Of a DNA stretch of 36,041 bases, positions 8,801 to 18,100 are shown in pieces. Origin of the DNA: Salinisphaera sp. (GTDB lineage Bacteria; Pseudomonadota; Gammaproteobacteria; Nevskiales; Salinisphaeraceae). The stretch is from assembly GCA_027858915.1 (NCBI GenBank), contig JAQIBT010000010.1, positions 1 to 36,041 on the forward strand, written 5' to 3'. The translations under genes were made by a program, and so were the position numbers. The notes under the pieces were generated by a model. That model was not told the origin of the DNA. It worked only from the letters and a program-made list of their open reading frames with translations, and searched no databases. Every line of letters begins with the position of its first letter. Within the stretch, counting starts at the first letter, position 1.

Positions 8801-9574
8801 GCATTGACAGGCTTGCTCACCCAGGCGCTTGGCCTCAGTCAAATACAGTTAGCCGTTCAGAACGCTATCGCCGGCGGCAATGGCGCGGCTGGGGTCGGGG
8901 CTGTCGGCCTAGCCGATCCGCTCAAGAGCGTCGTTGCGGGGATTACTGGCGTGGTTGGCCCTGCCCTCGGCGCTGCCCCCGGAACTCCTCCTGCAAACAT
9001 TATTACGGCGCTTAGTCAATCGGGTAACGCACCGTTAGTAGGCTTGGCAAGCACCCTGCAAAGCCTGCTGGATCCCAACACGCCGGTGAATAGTGTGGAC
9101 GGACTGCTGAGTGCACTGCAGGCGCAGTTGCTCGGCGGCTTGGCGGGCAATCTCGCATCGCAGCCGTATCCTCTGCAAACCGGCCGCGTCATCCTGCGTT
9201 TCCCCAACGACGCAAGAGACACCACGCAGGCGCAGTCAGGCTATATCGTGCCGGAATGCAAGGGCATGTATGCCAGCGGCTCGGCCTACGACTATGCGCC
9301 GTGTTTCGTCGCGGCGTTGAATCTCACCGCCAACGCGCCGGATGCACAGGGTCTGGCGTTTGCCCAGCAGACCATCACCGCCAACGTCGTTGGCCCAGTC
9401 ACGTTCGAGCAGAACGGCCGCCTGGTGATCTCGCTGCGCAACGTCAACAGCTTCGCGCTGAACGCCACTGCGCTTGGTACCCTGCCGGCAAAAGCGACCG
9501 TCAATCCAGGCGATCTGACCTACCAGCTGGTTGGCAACGAAGCCCACGGCGGCGTGGCCTTCCCGCAGAAGTAG
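5825..9574 (+). CDS. Very large surface lipoprotein with bacterial Ig-like domains
   Basis: 1249 residues from a GTG at 5825, chosen because AAAGGGAG lies just upstream; an in-frame ATG at 5774 adds 17 residues but has no such site. A hydrophobic segment ends in the lipobox LAGC, placing the lipidated cysteine at residue 50 after an unusually long n-region. Big_5-like Ig modules are suggested at about 65-172 (TYPYDGQQDVALTSQIVLDF), 178-292 (FSEGVNPATVVAGSS) and 575-658 (FSEPLDPLSVNASSVQLTGG). An Asp/Asn-rich DTNGNGQFDDANNDG stretch near 872-892 looks like a calcium-binding TSP3 or EF-hand-like loop. Residues about 990-1090 are Gly/Ala-rich and low in complexity. No catalytic motif was seen. 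Probably an outer-membrane or surface-exposed protein; function unknown. Monocistronic, with a strong terminator. Confidence 0.88.
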   Translation: MKLKHSDRICRPGTPEASAATNNNDLKTSRIVRTAMVGASLVAATMLAGCGNGHGGSNGHAPAPSPQGLTFTYPYDGQQDVALTSQIVLDFPGSPSSAVASSLSLRAGNRSAKAATAATFTQDSKKTGAIRVTTADPLLPNTTYYVVATQAINGGGSSFANGDTLFQFTTRPAPGRPGQGKFRVTEATPGNTNPVTGRTTVFTQFNTVHIVFSEGVNPATVVAGSSFKFTNAAGNEVPGALRVAGHELTFDPTDDLAPGSYKIALSSDVKSAFGKSLAAYSTSRQVLSYGKPVEQNLTVSSSTDNVAELPTSSLTGQPDNLVTLSNQLIGANLQPASNSPARAGVLTRLAQPNQPGFGDVFPSSIPAGQKFQLTPLSLKLNGDIRTPVNSGPIQVQFGSDANVYLMSNDLRNVVTPTAVRLRFDLNNTTLVSAAPGSPQYIVQALSNGLINQTALNVQAAGLAIPQDNGDLKITTVGTFPLLVNRTDGLTVDFALTFLLPAANQTPVKNDTTAPFVIAQGPSACLYTFGTPAYDGVYGQTGAAPTALPEQSCVGVLQAGRVLDTSSGINDYSVEASPSVVFSEPLDPLSVNASSVQLTGGSGDVNASYEVDGSTITINPTQPLKPDTQYTINLGSGSALRDYAGNTLIGSSQPIKFTTEPLVADSSAAPLLGELSPGVPCALDPARGNFANGGDTAGQCVGDTDNNTASDLPVFKSPANVPVTASFSTLVKRDSVVLADGCLTPGSGKSNTVSGATVALERMDGGGQCTGVAPASLAFGNANSDTTRGFSIRPIDDLAVGSRYWVVVCGNQGSTCTNSIVGANGVALNTDPLSGTGSTPTAPSAAGGPDILMPFDVIARSSDYYAEQFTLPSTDTNGNGQFDDANNDGVYTAGGTDERPQAGNRTLVALSSSLAGQFLPISNPNRPDGKYPAYLSLTRPIVIGKTLNDCSVVDRVTNDNGDPAVGTTPSQCIQVGLLPGGDTALTSIKIGQGALTGLLTQALGLSQIQLAVQNAIAGGNGAAGVGAVGLADPLKSVVAGITGVVGPALGAAPGTPPANIITALSQSGNAPLVGLASTLQSLLDPNTPVNSVDGLLSALQAQLLGGLAGNLASQPYPLQTGRVILRFPNDARDTTQAQSGYIVPECKGMYASGSAYDYAPCFVAALNLTANAPDAQGLAFAQQTITANVVGPVTFEQNGRLVISLRNVNSFALNATALGTLPAKATVNPGDLTYQLVGNEAHGGVAFPQK

Positions 9575-9584
9575 CCAACGTCGC

Positions 9585-9632
9585 AACCCATTGGTGGGTT
9601 TGAACCCGGTCTCCAAAGAGGCCGGGTTTTTT
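9585..9632 (+). terminator. Intrinsic terminator of the lipoprotein gene
   Basis: A small hairpin AACCCA-TTGG-TGGGTT (9585-9600) is followed by a stronger one, AACCCGG-tCTC-CAAA-GAG-gCCGGGTT (9603-9628), ending in six T residues (9627-9632). It begins 10 bases after the stop at 9574. Confidence 0.85.
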
Positions 9633-9858
9633 AATGAACGCGAATAAGAAAAAGCAGCAGTGTCTCGAGCCGAACGACAAGACGTCTAGTTTTCGGCGGT
9701 CAGCCGCTGAGGATCAACAGCGACTGCCACACGCGCACGTGGAGCTTCGATGTATTATCCGCAGCCGACGAGTATCGAGGGTGACTCCTTCGAATCAAGG
9801 CGATCTACTGCAGTTCTCCAACGCGGCAAACCAACCGTGCAGCGCGGCGATTTATCGC

Positions 9859-10419
9859 CTAGCCGGCGGCCGATACGATCTGCAGTGCCAGCTCTCGAAC
9901 CGCGGTCGACATCGCCTGTCCGACCGCCGAGGGCGATTGATGCCGCTTGGGCAGCGGCTCCTGGATCAGCGTATCGTCCCGCGTCACAAGCTTGTCCTTG
10001 GCGTTCAGCACTTTCCAGCTGGCCGACAACACCACATGCCCCGAGGGCTGCGGCTCGAAGGTATCGATATCGACATCGACGCGATAATGGCGATCCCGAT
10101 GATTGACCAGCTTTTCATCAATCGTCTGTTGCAAAAGGCGAGTGACAGCCACCGGCAGCCGCTCGGCCCATTTGGCATCGGGCATCCGGGTCAACACATA
10201 ATCCGCGGTGCGCAGCTGGATGTCGTAGTTGTCCAGATATTCCGGCATCTTCACGCGCCGCACTTCCCAGTTGCTCGGTCTGGCTGGCAAACGCTCGGTT
10301 TGCGGCGGCGAAAGCATGACGTGCTTGAGTGGCGGCGCACTGCTACAGGCCGCAAGCCCAGCCAGCATAACGGTGGCCAGGGCTAGCGCGCCGGCGCGGC
10401 GGGTCGGTGCCTGTTTCAT
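9859..10419 (-). CDS. PqiC-type ABC transport auxiliary lipoprotein
   Basis: 186 residues. A signal peptide ends in the lipobox LAAC (cysteine 25), so this is a lipoprotein, probably outer-membrane anchored on the periplasmic side. The body (KHVMLSPPQTERLP, then WAERLPVAVTRLLQQTI and the C-terminal SWKVLNAKDKLVTRDDTLI) matches the ABC_trans_aux/PqiC (DUF330) family. It is the last gene of a four-gene Mce transporter operon and its ATG overlaps the stop of the MCE-domain gene by one base (TGATG), implying translational coupling. Likely role: docking the periplasmic MCE component to the outer membrane during lipid transfer. The family is clear; the lipid and direction of transport are not. Confidence 0.85.
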   Translation of the reverse strand: MKQAPTRRAGALALATVMLAGLAACSSAPPLKHVMLSPPQTERLPARPSNWEVRRVKMPEYLDNYDIQLRTADYVLTRMPDAKWAERLPVAVTRLLQQTIDEKLVNHRDRHYRVDVDIDTFEPQPSGHVVLSASWKVLNAKDKLVTRDDTLIQEPLPKRHQSPSAVGQAMSTAVRELALQIVSAAG

Positions 10420-11399
10420 CAGTTGGGGCTCCCATAGAGCAGAGTATGTGGATCGCGCTCGATGGTTTCCGAGAAGCGCCGCAGCGAGGCGGCGCTGGCC
10501 GAAAGATCGCGTAGCGTCGAGTCGATCGTCTGGCGCGTGCCGGAGTGCGGGTTGGTGAGATCCTTCAGGTTGTTCGACAGCACGCTCAGGTTATCGCTGG
10601 TCTTCTGAGCGCTCTTGAGCAGCGCCCCGATCTGGCGGTTACGATCGACGACCGCCTCGTTGGCGTTGTCGGATAGCGTATGCACGCTCTTGATCGTCGC
10701 CTGCAACTGCTTGTTGTTCTGCTGGATCGCCTGACGCACGGTATCGAGCGTCTCTTGCGTGGTCTGGCTGGTCTTGGCCAGACTCGGGCCCAACGTATTG
10801 ATAGCCTGGTCCATATCGCTGGCGAGCTTGACCATCTGGGTCACAGCGTTGTTGACCGTATCCAGCGTCTTCTGCCACGGTAATTTCGCCACGGTGTCCT
10901 TGAGCTGTGATATCTCAGAGGGGATAGCTGGAATTTCCGGCGCTTCAAGCTGATTGGGGTCAACCACGAAATTTGGCTTGTTGTCGGGCTGGAAGTCGAG
11001 GTTGACCGCCAGTTGCGAGGTGACGTAGCTGTAGACCACGAGTTGCGCCCGCAGCCCTCGCTTGACCATTTCCTTGATTGTAAGCTGGCCCCGCGTTCGC
11101 TCGCCATTGAGACTGACGACATTATCGCTCGACATGTCGATGGTTACGGCGATGCGGGCATGGCTGCCGCTCGGCGCCAATCTCAGCTGCACCCGTTTGA
11201 CCGTGCCCACCTGGACCCCTCGAAACAACACGCGCGAGCCATTGTTCAGGCCGAGGACCGACTGATTGAAGAATATGATCGCTTCGCGCCGCTGCTTGAA
11301 CAAACCCGTGTGGCCAAACGTCAGCACCGCAGCAGCCAGGAGAATCAATGCGCCCAACAAGAAGGCACCAATGACCGTATAACTTCGGTTGCTCGCCAT
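10419..11399 (-). CDS. MlaD-family MCE-domain substrate-binding protein
   Basis: 326 residues. One N-terminal membrane anchor (about 7-29, YTVIGAFLLGALILLAAAVL), then a single MCE domain (about 38-120; VLGLNNGSRVLFRGVQVGTV is the signature), then a long predicted helical region (about 150-315) rich in Gln, Thr, Asn and Leu. This arrangement fits MCE proteins that form a hexameric ring with a helical barrel, and is longer than E. coli MlaD (about 180 residues), closer to PqiB-like or LetB-like single-MCE forms. It should form the periplasmic lipid conduit for the permease and ATPase encoded upstream. The gap to the ATPase gene is 68 bases; it overlaps the lipoprotein gene by one base. Confidence 0.9.
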   Translation of the reverse strand: MASNRSYTVIGAFLLGALILLAAAVLTFGHTGLFKQRREAIIFFNQSVLGLNNGSRVLFRGVQVGTVKRVQLRLAPSGSHARIAVTIDMSSDNVVSLNGERTRGQLTIKEMVKRGLRAQLVVYSYVTSQLAVNLDFQPDNKPNFVVDPNQLEAPEIPAIPSEISQLKDTVAKLPWQKTLDTVNNAVTQMVKLASDMDQAINTLGPSLAKTSQTTQETLDTVRQAIQQNNKQLQATIKSVHTLSDNANEAVVDRNRQIGALLKSAQKTSDNLSVLSNNLKDLTNPHSGTRQTIDSTLRDLSASAASLRRFSETIERDPHTLLYGSPN

Positions 11400-11467
11400 T
11401 CGATTATCTCTTGTCGGTCAGCAGGCGGCCGCTGTGCGATACACGCCGCCAGCGATTCCGGTCTTGA

Positions 11468-12253
11468 TTATGCATCGTCATCAAGCGGCTCACGATTCAA
11501 GAACGCGCGCACGCTGGCAGAGGTCGAATGCCGTGCCAGTTCGCAGGGATCGCCGTGCGCAATCGCGGTGTGGGTCTGATTATCCAGATAGATACTATCG
11601 TCGGCGATTGTAAAGATACTTGGCAACTCGTGCGTTACCGCAATGACGCTCAATTGCAGCGCATCTCTTAGCCGCAGGATCAACGCATCCAGCCGCTGCG
11701 AGGTGATCGGATCGAGCCCCGCACTGGGTTCGTCGAGAAACAGATAGTCCGGATCCAGCGCAATCGCTCTGGCAAGCCCAGCGCGTTTCTGCATGCCGCC
11801 GGACAACTCGCTGGGCATCTTATCTTCCTGGCCGGCGAGACCGACCAGCGCCAACTTGAAAGCGACCTGGTCGCTGATCTCGCCCGGCCTTAGCGGTGTA
11901 TGCAGCTGCAGAGGCAGCGCCACGTTTTCGCCGACGGTCATCGAACTCCAGAGTGCGGTGCTCTGAAACAATACGCCGATGCGCCGCTGCAACGCCGCGC
12001 GTTCGTTGCGATCGCTGGACCACAGCCGCTGGCCGTCAAAACTGATATCGCCGTTGCCCGAGTGTTGAAGATCAATCATGTGACGAAGCAGTGTGCTCTT
12101 GCCACAACCCGAGACACCCATGATCACGAAGATACTGGCGCGCTGTATGTGAAAACACAGGTCTTTCTGCACCAAGGCATCACCGAAGCGCATGGTCAGA
12201 TCGCGCACGATCACGCCGTCATCGGCTGCGATATCGGATGTGAGTTCGGCCAT
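11468..12253 (-). CDS. MlaF-like ABC transporter ATP-binding protein
   Basis: 261 residues with a complete ABC ATPase set: Walker A GVSGCGKST (46-54), the Q-loop region, the signature LSGGMQKRAGLARAIALDP with the MlaF-type GGMQKR spelling, Walker B YLFLDEPSAGLDP and the switch histidine in VTHEL. It powers the STAS-permease encoded directly upstream, whose stop overlaps this ATG by one base (TGATG). Expected at the cytoplasmic face of the inner membrane. The set most resembles Mla/Mkl lipid transporters; the substrate cannot be read from sequence. Confidence 0.92.
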   Translation of the reverse strand: MAELTSDIAADDGVIVRDLTMRFGDALVQKDLCFHIQRASIFVIMGVSGCGKSTLLRHMIDLQHSGNGDISFDGQRLWSSDRNERAALQRRIGVLFQSTALWSSMTVGENVALPLQLHTPLRPGEISDQVAFKLALVGLAGQEDKMPSELSGGMQKRAGLARAIALDPDYLFLDEPSAGLDPITSQRLDALILRLRDALQLSVIAVTHELPSIFTIADDSIYLDNQTHTAIAHGDPCELARHSTSASVRAFLNREPLDDDA

Positions 12254-13386
12254 CAGATACCCAAGGCGTTAGTACACAGCGCCGCCAACGCGTCGATCGA
12301 AATGATGCCGATGATGCAAGCCACTACGGTCCGGGTGGCTGCCCGCCCGACCTCCGCGGCGTTACGCCCGGCATGCAGCCCGATGTAGCAGCTGGTCAGC
12401 GCGATCAGCACACCAAAAGCGACCGACTTCACGAAGCCGATCACGAACTGCGTCCCGGAAACGGCATCCTGCAAGCGTTCAAAGAAACTGGCCGGCGGTG
12501 TGCCCAGTACGATGTTGGCCACCACCATGCCGCCAATAATCGCCAATACGGCACCGTAGAGATACAGCAACGGCATCATCAATGTCATGGCCGCCAGCCT
12601 GGGCAGCGCCAGGAATTCGAACGGGGAGACCCCGATCATGCGCAGGGCGTCAATCTCTTCGTTGGCCTCCATGGTCGCCAGATGCGCGGCAAACGTAGCG
12701 CCGATGCGACCGGCCATGATGAACGCCGTCATGATCGCGGCCATCTCGCGGGCCGAGGCTACGCCGACCAGATCGGCCAGATACATGCCGGCCCCGAAGG
12801 TCTTCAGCTGTACCGCACCGATAAAACCAATCACGGCGCCAATCAACAGATTGACCACGGTGACCACCGGCAGCGACGCGGCGCCGGTTTCATGAATCAG
12901 ATCAACAAAATCGCGCCACCGCGTCTGCGCCCGTCCCGACACCAGTTTCGGTGTCAGCACCAGTGCTTCTCCGACCAGATGTGCAGTATCGGCCGCGGTG
13001 CCCCAGCGACGGCGAACGCGCATGCCCAGACGGGCCAGACTGTTCGGTCGTCGAGGAGCCGCAGCAGCGCGGGCCGGTGCCGGACGGGCCAGCTGCATCA
13101 GCGCACTGACGTTCTCTGGCAGATGCTGGAGTTCAACACCCATACCGCGCTGACTGAGCAGACCACGCAGCCCGTGAATGAACGCAGCGATCCGCGGGTG
13201 AGCGTTGTCCAGGGCACTGCCGTCGATCACCACGACAGCGGCCGCGCTACCGACGCTTTGCGCCACCGTCTCAGACGCTGGCGGATGCTCGGCTCGAGCC
13301 CAGTCGCCCGACAGCCAGATAATCGGCCGATCGGCGCTGTCTTCAAGCCGATAGAGAGCAGTCTTTACGCCGCGCCGCCCAGCCAT
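12253..13386 (-). CDS. MlaE-family permease with N-terminal STAS domain
   Basis: 377 residues. Residues about 15-100 look like a STAS domain (IIWLSGDWARA, VVVIDGSALDNAHPRI), followed by an Ala/Pro/Arg linker and the MlaE/DUF140 permease (about 160-377), with its hallmark EIDALRMIGVSPFEFLALPR coupling segment and GRIGATFAAHLATM. In E. coli the STAS partner MlaB is a separate protein; here it is fused to the permease, an arrangement known in other bacteria. First gene of the Mce operon. The 160 bases upstream, before the outer-membrane channel gene, should hold its promoter, though no convincing boxes were seen. Confidence 0.9.
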   Translation of the reverse strand: MAGRRGVKTALYRLEDSADRPIIWLSGDWARAEHPPASETVAQSVGSAAAVVVIDGSALDNAHPRIAAFIHGLRGLLSQRGMGVELQHLPENVSALMQLARPAPARAAAAPRRPNSLARLGMRVRRRWGTAADTAHLVGEALVLTPKLVSGRAQTRWRDFVDLIHETGAASLPVVTVVNLLIGAVIGFIGAVQLKTFGAGMYLADLVGVASAREMAAIMTAFIMAGRIGATFAAHLATMEANEEIDALRMIGVSPFEFLALPRLAAMTLMMPLLYLYGAVLAIIGGMVVANIVLGTPPASFFERLQDAVSGTQFVIGFVKSVAFGVLIALTSCYIGLHAGRNAAEVGRAATRTVVACIIGIISIDALAALCTNALGI

Positions 13387-13532
13387 CAGGCCTCCGTTGC
13401 AAGCAATAGACTATAGACAATACATGCCGTACGCGGCGCCGGCACGAACACCCAACTCATACCACCGACGCATTGCTCAATGACGCTTGCACGGCGCGAA
13501 AATCGAGCGGCTGTCCGGCGCCTCGAGCCGTC

Positions 13533-13561
13533 GAAAAAGCCGATTGTCACTGCGCCGGCTT
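13533..13561 (-). terminator. Possible terminator of the RND efflux operon
   Basis: On the minus strand AAGCCG (13561-13556) and CGGCTT (13542-13537) can pair across a 13-base loop that includes the stop codon region, and are followed by further T residues (13538-13534). The stem is short and overlaps the end of the coding region, so it is only a candidate. Confidence 0.35.
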
Positions 13562-15109
13562 GGCCGCCGGCGCTTTTTTCCCGTCCTTGGGCGACTTTGC
13601 GGCCGGCTGGTATTTGGCAGCTACAGCCTCCAGACGAGGACTCAGTGAATCACTGTCCCGGGTCCAGCCTCCGCCGAGCGCCTTGTAGAGGTTAGCCGTG
13701 GCGGTGAATCGATCCCGGATGGCACTGGCCAGATTCAGCTGACTGCTGAACAGCTGACGCTGGGCATCCAGAACGCTGAAGAAATCGGTCCGACCCACCT
13801 CATAGCGGATTTTGGCTAGCCGCAGAGTTTCACGATACGAGTCGACCTGGTTCTGAACAGCCGTCAATCGTTCACGGCTGTACTTGATTTCGTCGAGCGC
13901 ATCATGCACTTCCTTGAAAGCCTGGCGTACCGTCTGACGGTACTGGATTATGGCCTCCCGCTTGCGTGCCTTGGCGCCGCGGTATTGCGCGTTGATACGC
14001 CCAAAATCGAGAATCGGCGCGGTAATCGATCCGCCGATACTCTCAGCCGTGGAGAACGGCTCAAAAAGATTCGACACGGACAATGCCTGGCTACCAATCA
14101 TCGCCGACAGGTTGAAAGTGGGGAAGAACCGCGCCTTGGCCACGCCCACGCTTGCATTAGCTGCGATCAGGCTGGCTTCGGCCGCGCGGATGTCCGGTCG
14201 GCGCTCCACCAACAACGACGGCAGCACGACGGGCAGATCGGTCGGCAGCTTGATGCCATCGAAGTTACCCTTGGGAATCTCCGTATGCTGCAAAATCTGG
14301 CGCGGCGTCTTGCCGGTCAGAATCGCCAGCGACGTCCGCAGCTTGCTTTCTTGTTGCTCAAGCGGCGGTAATTGCGCACGGGCACTTTGCAGCAGGGATT
14401 TGGTCTGCAGCAGCGTCAGCTTGTCGATCGCGCCGTATTTGTAACGCTGCTGATCCAGGTGCAACCCTTTCTCCCGGGTGCGAATTGTGTCGTGAGTGAC
14501 ACGAATCTGGCGTTGCAGCGCCCGCAGCGACATATAATTGGTCACGACGTCGCTGACGACGGTCAGTCGAATCGAATCCTGAGTGTAAGCAGACGACAGC
14601 AGCTGCGCGCGCGCTTGCTGGCTGGCCCGTCGCAGGCCGCCGAACACGTCGAGCTCGTAGCTTAGCGTCGCAGCCACCGAGTAATAGTTGGATCGGCCGC
14701 CAGCGCCGCTCGCAGATCCACCGCCGCCTGCCGAGCTGCTGGGCGTTGAGCCGCCACCGCTTGACCCTGCGGAGAAACCGCTCGATTTCTGGCGCATACC
14801 CTGAGCCTGGCCAGAAATACTGGGATACAGATTAGCGTTCTGATAGCCAAGCTGTGCGCGGGCCTCACGGACGCGCTCGAATTGCAGCGCGATCTGCAGG
14901 TTCGAGTCGAGCGCTTGATCGATCAGCTTGTTGAGCGTCGGATCGTCGAAGCGTGTCCACCATGCAGTGAGCGCTTTTTGCTGCTGAGCGCTGAGCAACG
15001 TCGAGTCGAAGGCCGATTTCGGCAAGTCGACGTTCGGACGTTCGTAATCCGGCCCAACCGTGCAACCAGCCAGCAGTATTACTGCGGTCAGGATCAGCGC
15101 GTTACGCAT
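13547..15109 (-). CDS. Outer-membrane efflux channel lipoprotein, OprM/NodT family
   Basis: 520 residues from the ATG at 15109, chosen because GGAG lies 9 bases upstream; an earlier in-frame ATG at 15127 has no such site. The signal peptide ends in LLAGC, followed by the family start TVGPDYERP. Two TolC-type repeats follow, with LDVFGGLRRASQQARAQ in the first and ILDFGRINAQYRGAKARKREAI in the second, and a Gly/Ser-rich insertion at about residues 112-140. It forms the trimeric exit duct for the RND pump encoded upstream; its ATG overlaps the pump stop (ATGCGTAA). The C-terminus is Lys/Ala/Pro-rich. Confidence 0.93.
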   Translation of the reverse strand: MRNALILTAVILLAGCTVGPDYERPNVDLPKSAFDSTLLSAQQQKALTAWWTRFDDPTLNKLIDQALDSNLQIALQFERVREARAQLGYQNANLYPSISGQAQGMRQKSSGFSAGSSGGGSTPSSSAGGGGSASGAGGRSNYYSVAATLSYELDVFGGLRRASQQARAQLLSSAYTQDSIRLTVVSDVVTNYMSLRALQRQIRVTHDTIRTREKGLHLDQQRYKYGAIDKLTLLQTKSLLQSARAQLPPLEQQESKLRTSLAILTGKTPRQILQHTEIPKGNFDGIKLPTDLPVVLPSLLVERRPDIRAAEASLIAANASVGVAKARFFPTFNLSAMIGSQALSVSNLFEPFSTAESIGGSITAPILDFGRINAQYRGAKARKREAIIQYRQTVRQAFKEVHDALDEIKYSRERLTAVQNQVDSYRETLRLAKIRYEVGRTDFFSVLDAQRQLFSSQLNLASAIRDRFTATANLYKALGGGWTRDSDSLSPRLEAVAAKYQPAAKSPKDGKKAPAAKPAQ

Positions 15110-18100
15110 TGTTGTCGTCTCCGTCATGCCGCTGATCCGTCAGCTTGTAGGCGCCGCTATCGTCGGTCAGCCGATGATCGTAGTCCGCGGTAGCAGGCGC
15201 GTCCGACCGCGACGATTGCGATCGTCGCGAGAAACGCTCGCTTCCGCGCTGTAGAAGATCATAGGCCAACGGCACGAACAGGATCGCAAACACCGTGGCC
15301 GAGAACATACCGCCGATGACACAGGTGCCAAGCGCGATACGACTATTCGAGGAGGCGCCACTAGCGGTAATCAGCGGGGTACTCGCCAGAATGAACGTCA
15401 ACGACGTCATCACAATAGGCCGAAAACGAAGCCGCGCAGCCTGGCGGGCAGCATCGGCCGGCGTTCGGCCATTCTTGCGTTCTATTACGGCGAATTCGAC
15501 GATCAGAATCGCATTCTTTGCCGCCAGTCCAATCAACACCAGCATGCCGACCGTGAAATAGATATCGTTATTGATACCCCGGAGCCAGACCGCGATGAAC
15601 GCGCCCAGCGCGGCAAACGGCACCGCGGTGAGCACGGCCAGCGGCAGCGTCCATTGCTCGTACTGCGCCGCCAGGATAAGAAACACCATGACGACACCAA
15701 AACCCAACGCGAGAAGCGACGAACTACCGGCTTTCTGCGCCTGATACGCCGTACCCGTGAACTCGAACCGATAGTTCTGGCCCAGCACCTTCTGGGCGAC
15801 CTGCTTCATCGCGGCATCCGCCTGGCCCGAACTGTAGCCGGACGCAGGGTTGCCACGAATCTTGGCCGCAGGAAAGACGTTATAGCGCTCAACGATATCT
15901 GCTGCGGTCGTGCGGTGGAATGACACCAGGGAACTGATTGGAATCATCTTCTGTGTGGTCGTCGACTGCACATACACACCAGCCAGATCCCCGGGCTTCA
16001 TCCGGTACTTCGCATCGGATTGAATATTGACCTGGAAATTGCGGCCGAGTTTGTTGAAGTAGTTGACAAACAACTGCCCAAAGGTTGCCTGCAGCGTATC
16101 GAAGACGTTACTGATCGGCACGCCAAGCGCCTTGGCCTTTGCGCGGTCCAGTTTGACGTCAAAGCGCGGCACATCCGTGGTCAGCGTCGTGGCTACGCCG
16201 GTTAACGCCGGATTCTTTTTGGCGGCCGCGACCAGCTTATCGGCTTCCTTCTTGATGTCCTTGTAGCTGCCACCACTCACGTTTTGCAGATAACCCGAAA
16301 AGCCGCCGGTGGTCGACAAGCCCTGAATAGGCGGCGGATTGAATGCAAGCACCTGGGCCGCGGTGATCCCCGCGCCAATACCGAACAATGTCTTGACGTC
16401 CTGGAACGATGTCTCCGGTCGATTGCCCCAGTCCTTGAGTGTTAGAAACTGGACGCCAGCGAACGTTCGCGTCGAGCCTGCCAGCAGGTCGAAACCGGGC
16501 ACGTCCACGACGTTGGCGACCCCTGGCATATTCTTGAGCACATGTGTAGAAAGGTCATCACCAACCTTGATCGTGCGCTGCAGAGAGGACGCCGGGGGCA
16601 AGGTGTATACCGAGAAAATATAGCCTTGATCCTCCTGCGGTACCAGCCCGGGCGGCACCTGATGCGCAACGATCCAGGTCGCGCCAACCACGCCGAAGAA
16701 CAACAGAACGCCGATCACCGCATGTCGAAGCAGAAAGTTCACGCCCCATAAATAAGCGTGAGTCAACGCCGTGAAGCCGCGATTAAACCACCTGAGAGGT
16801 AGCCACGGCTTGCTTTGGCGAGGTTTCAGGAACGTTGCGCAAAGCGCCGGCGTCAACGTCAGCGCAACGAATCCGGAAATCGTGATCGCAATCGCAATAG
16901 TGATCGCGAACTGGGTATACATGCGTCCGGCCAGGCCACCCAGAAATCCGACAGGCAGGAAAACAGCATCCAGCGACAGAACAACCGCGATCACCGGCCC
17001 GGTCACCTCCTTCATGGCCTGGATCGCGGCGTTCCGCGCCGACAGGCCCTCATCGCTCATGTGTCGCTCGCAGTTCTCGATCACGACGATGGCATCGTCG
17101 ACCACCATGCCGATCGCGAGAATCAAGCCGAACAGCGTCAGCAGATTGATCGAAAATCCAAGTACATAAATGCCGCCAATCGTACCCAGCAGCGACACCG
17201 GTACCGCCGCCATGGGAATCAGCGTGGCGCGGATGTTCTGCAGGAAGATGAAGATCACCGCCATCACCAGCAGCAATGAAATCACCAGCGTGAACAAGAC
17301 TTCGTCAATCGAGGCCTTGACGAACTTGGTGGTATTGAACGGGATCTTGTACGTCAGATCGTTCGGCATCTCGGCGCCGAGCTGAGTCATGCGCTGACGG
17401 ATGCGCTTCGCGGTCGCCAGGGCATTGGCCCCCGGCTCAAGGTAGATTGCAATCGGTACTGCAGGCTTGTTGTTGAAGTGCGGACTGGTGGCGTAGCTGG
17501 CCGCGCCCAGTTGCACCCGTGCGACATCTTTCAAGCGCAGTATTCTACCGCCGGACTTCGCACGCAGAATGATGTTTTCGAACTGCTTCGCGGTCGTGAA
17601 TCGTCCCTGTGCCGCTGCCTTGAAGGTGAACGCAATGTCTGCACCGCCGTAGGGGCGGGCGCCGAACTTGCCGGCCGCAAACTGCGAATTCTGATCGCTG
17701 ATCGCGTTCTTGATGTCGGTCGTGGTCAGGTTGTAGCGCGCCATCTTGGCCGGATTGAGCCAGATGCGCATGGAATAATTCTGCTGCGAGAAGAGCCGGG
17801 CCTGACCAACCCCGTTGACGCGCTTGAGCGCGCTGATCACATTGACCAGCCCGTAGTTGGCGATATAGGTCGGACTATAGGTCTGATGCGGCGAGTACAG
17901 CAGGATGACTTGTAGAATGCTGCTCGACTTCTTTCGCACCTTGAGACCGGTCGCCGTTACCGTCGCCGGCAGCTGCGATATCGCCGTCTGTACCCGGTTG
18001 TTGACGTTAATCGTGTCCTGGTCCGGATCGCTCCCGATCGCAAACGTCGCGGTGATAGTCGCCTGCCCTGCGTCTGACGACGTCGACGACAGATAAATCA

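Noticed and set aside
9633-9858. Short frames between the lipoprotein terminator and the Mce operon
   Set aside because: No recognisable product, start signal or structure; treated as an intergenic region with nothing clear in it.
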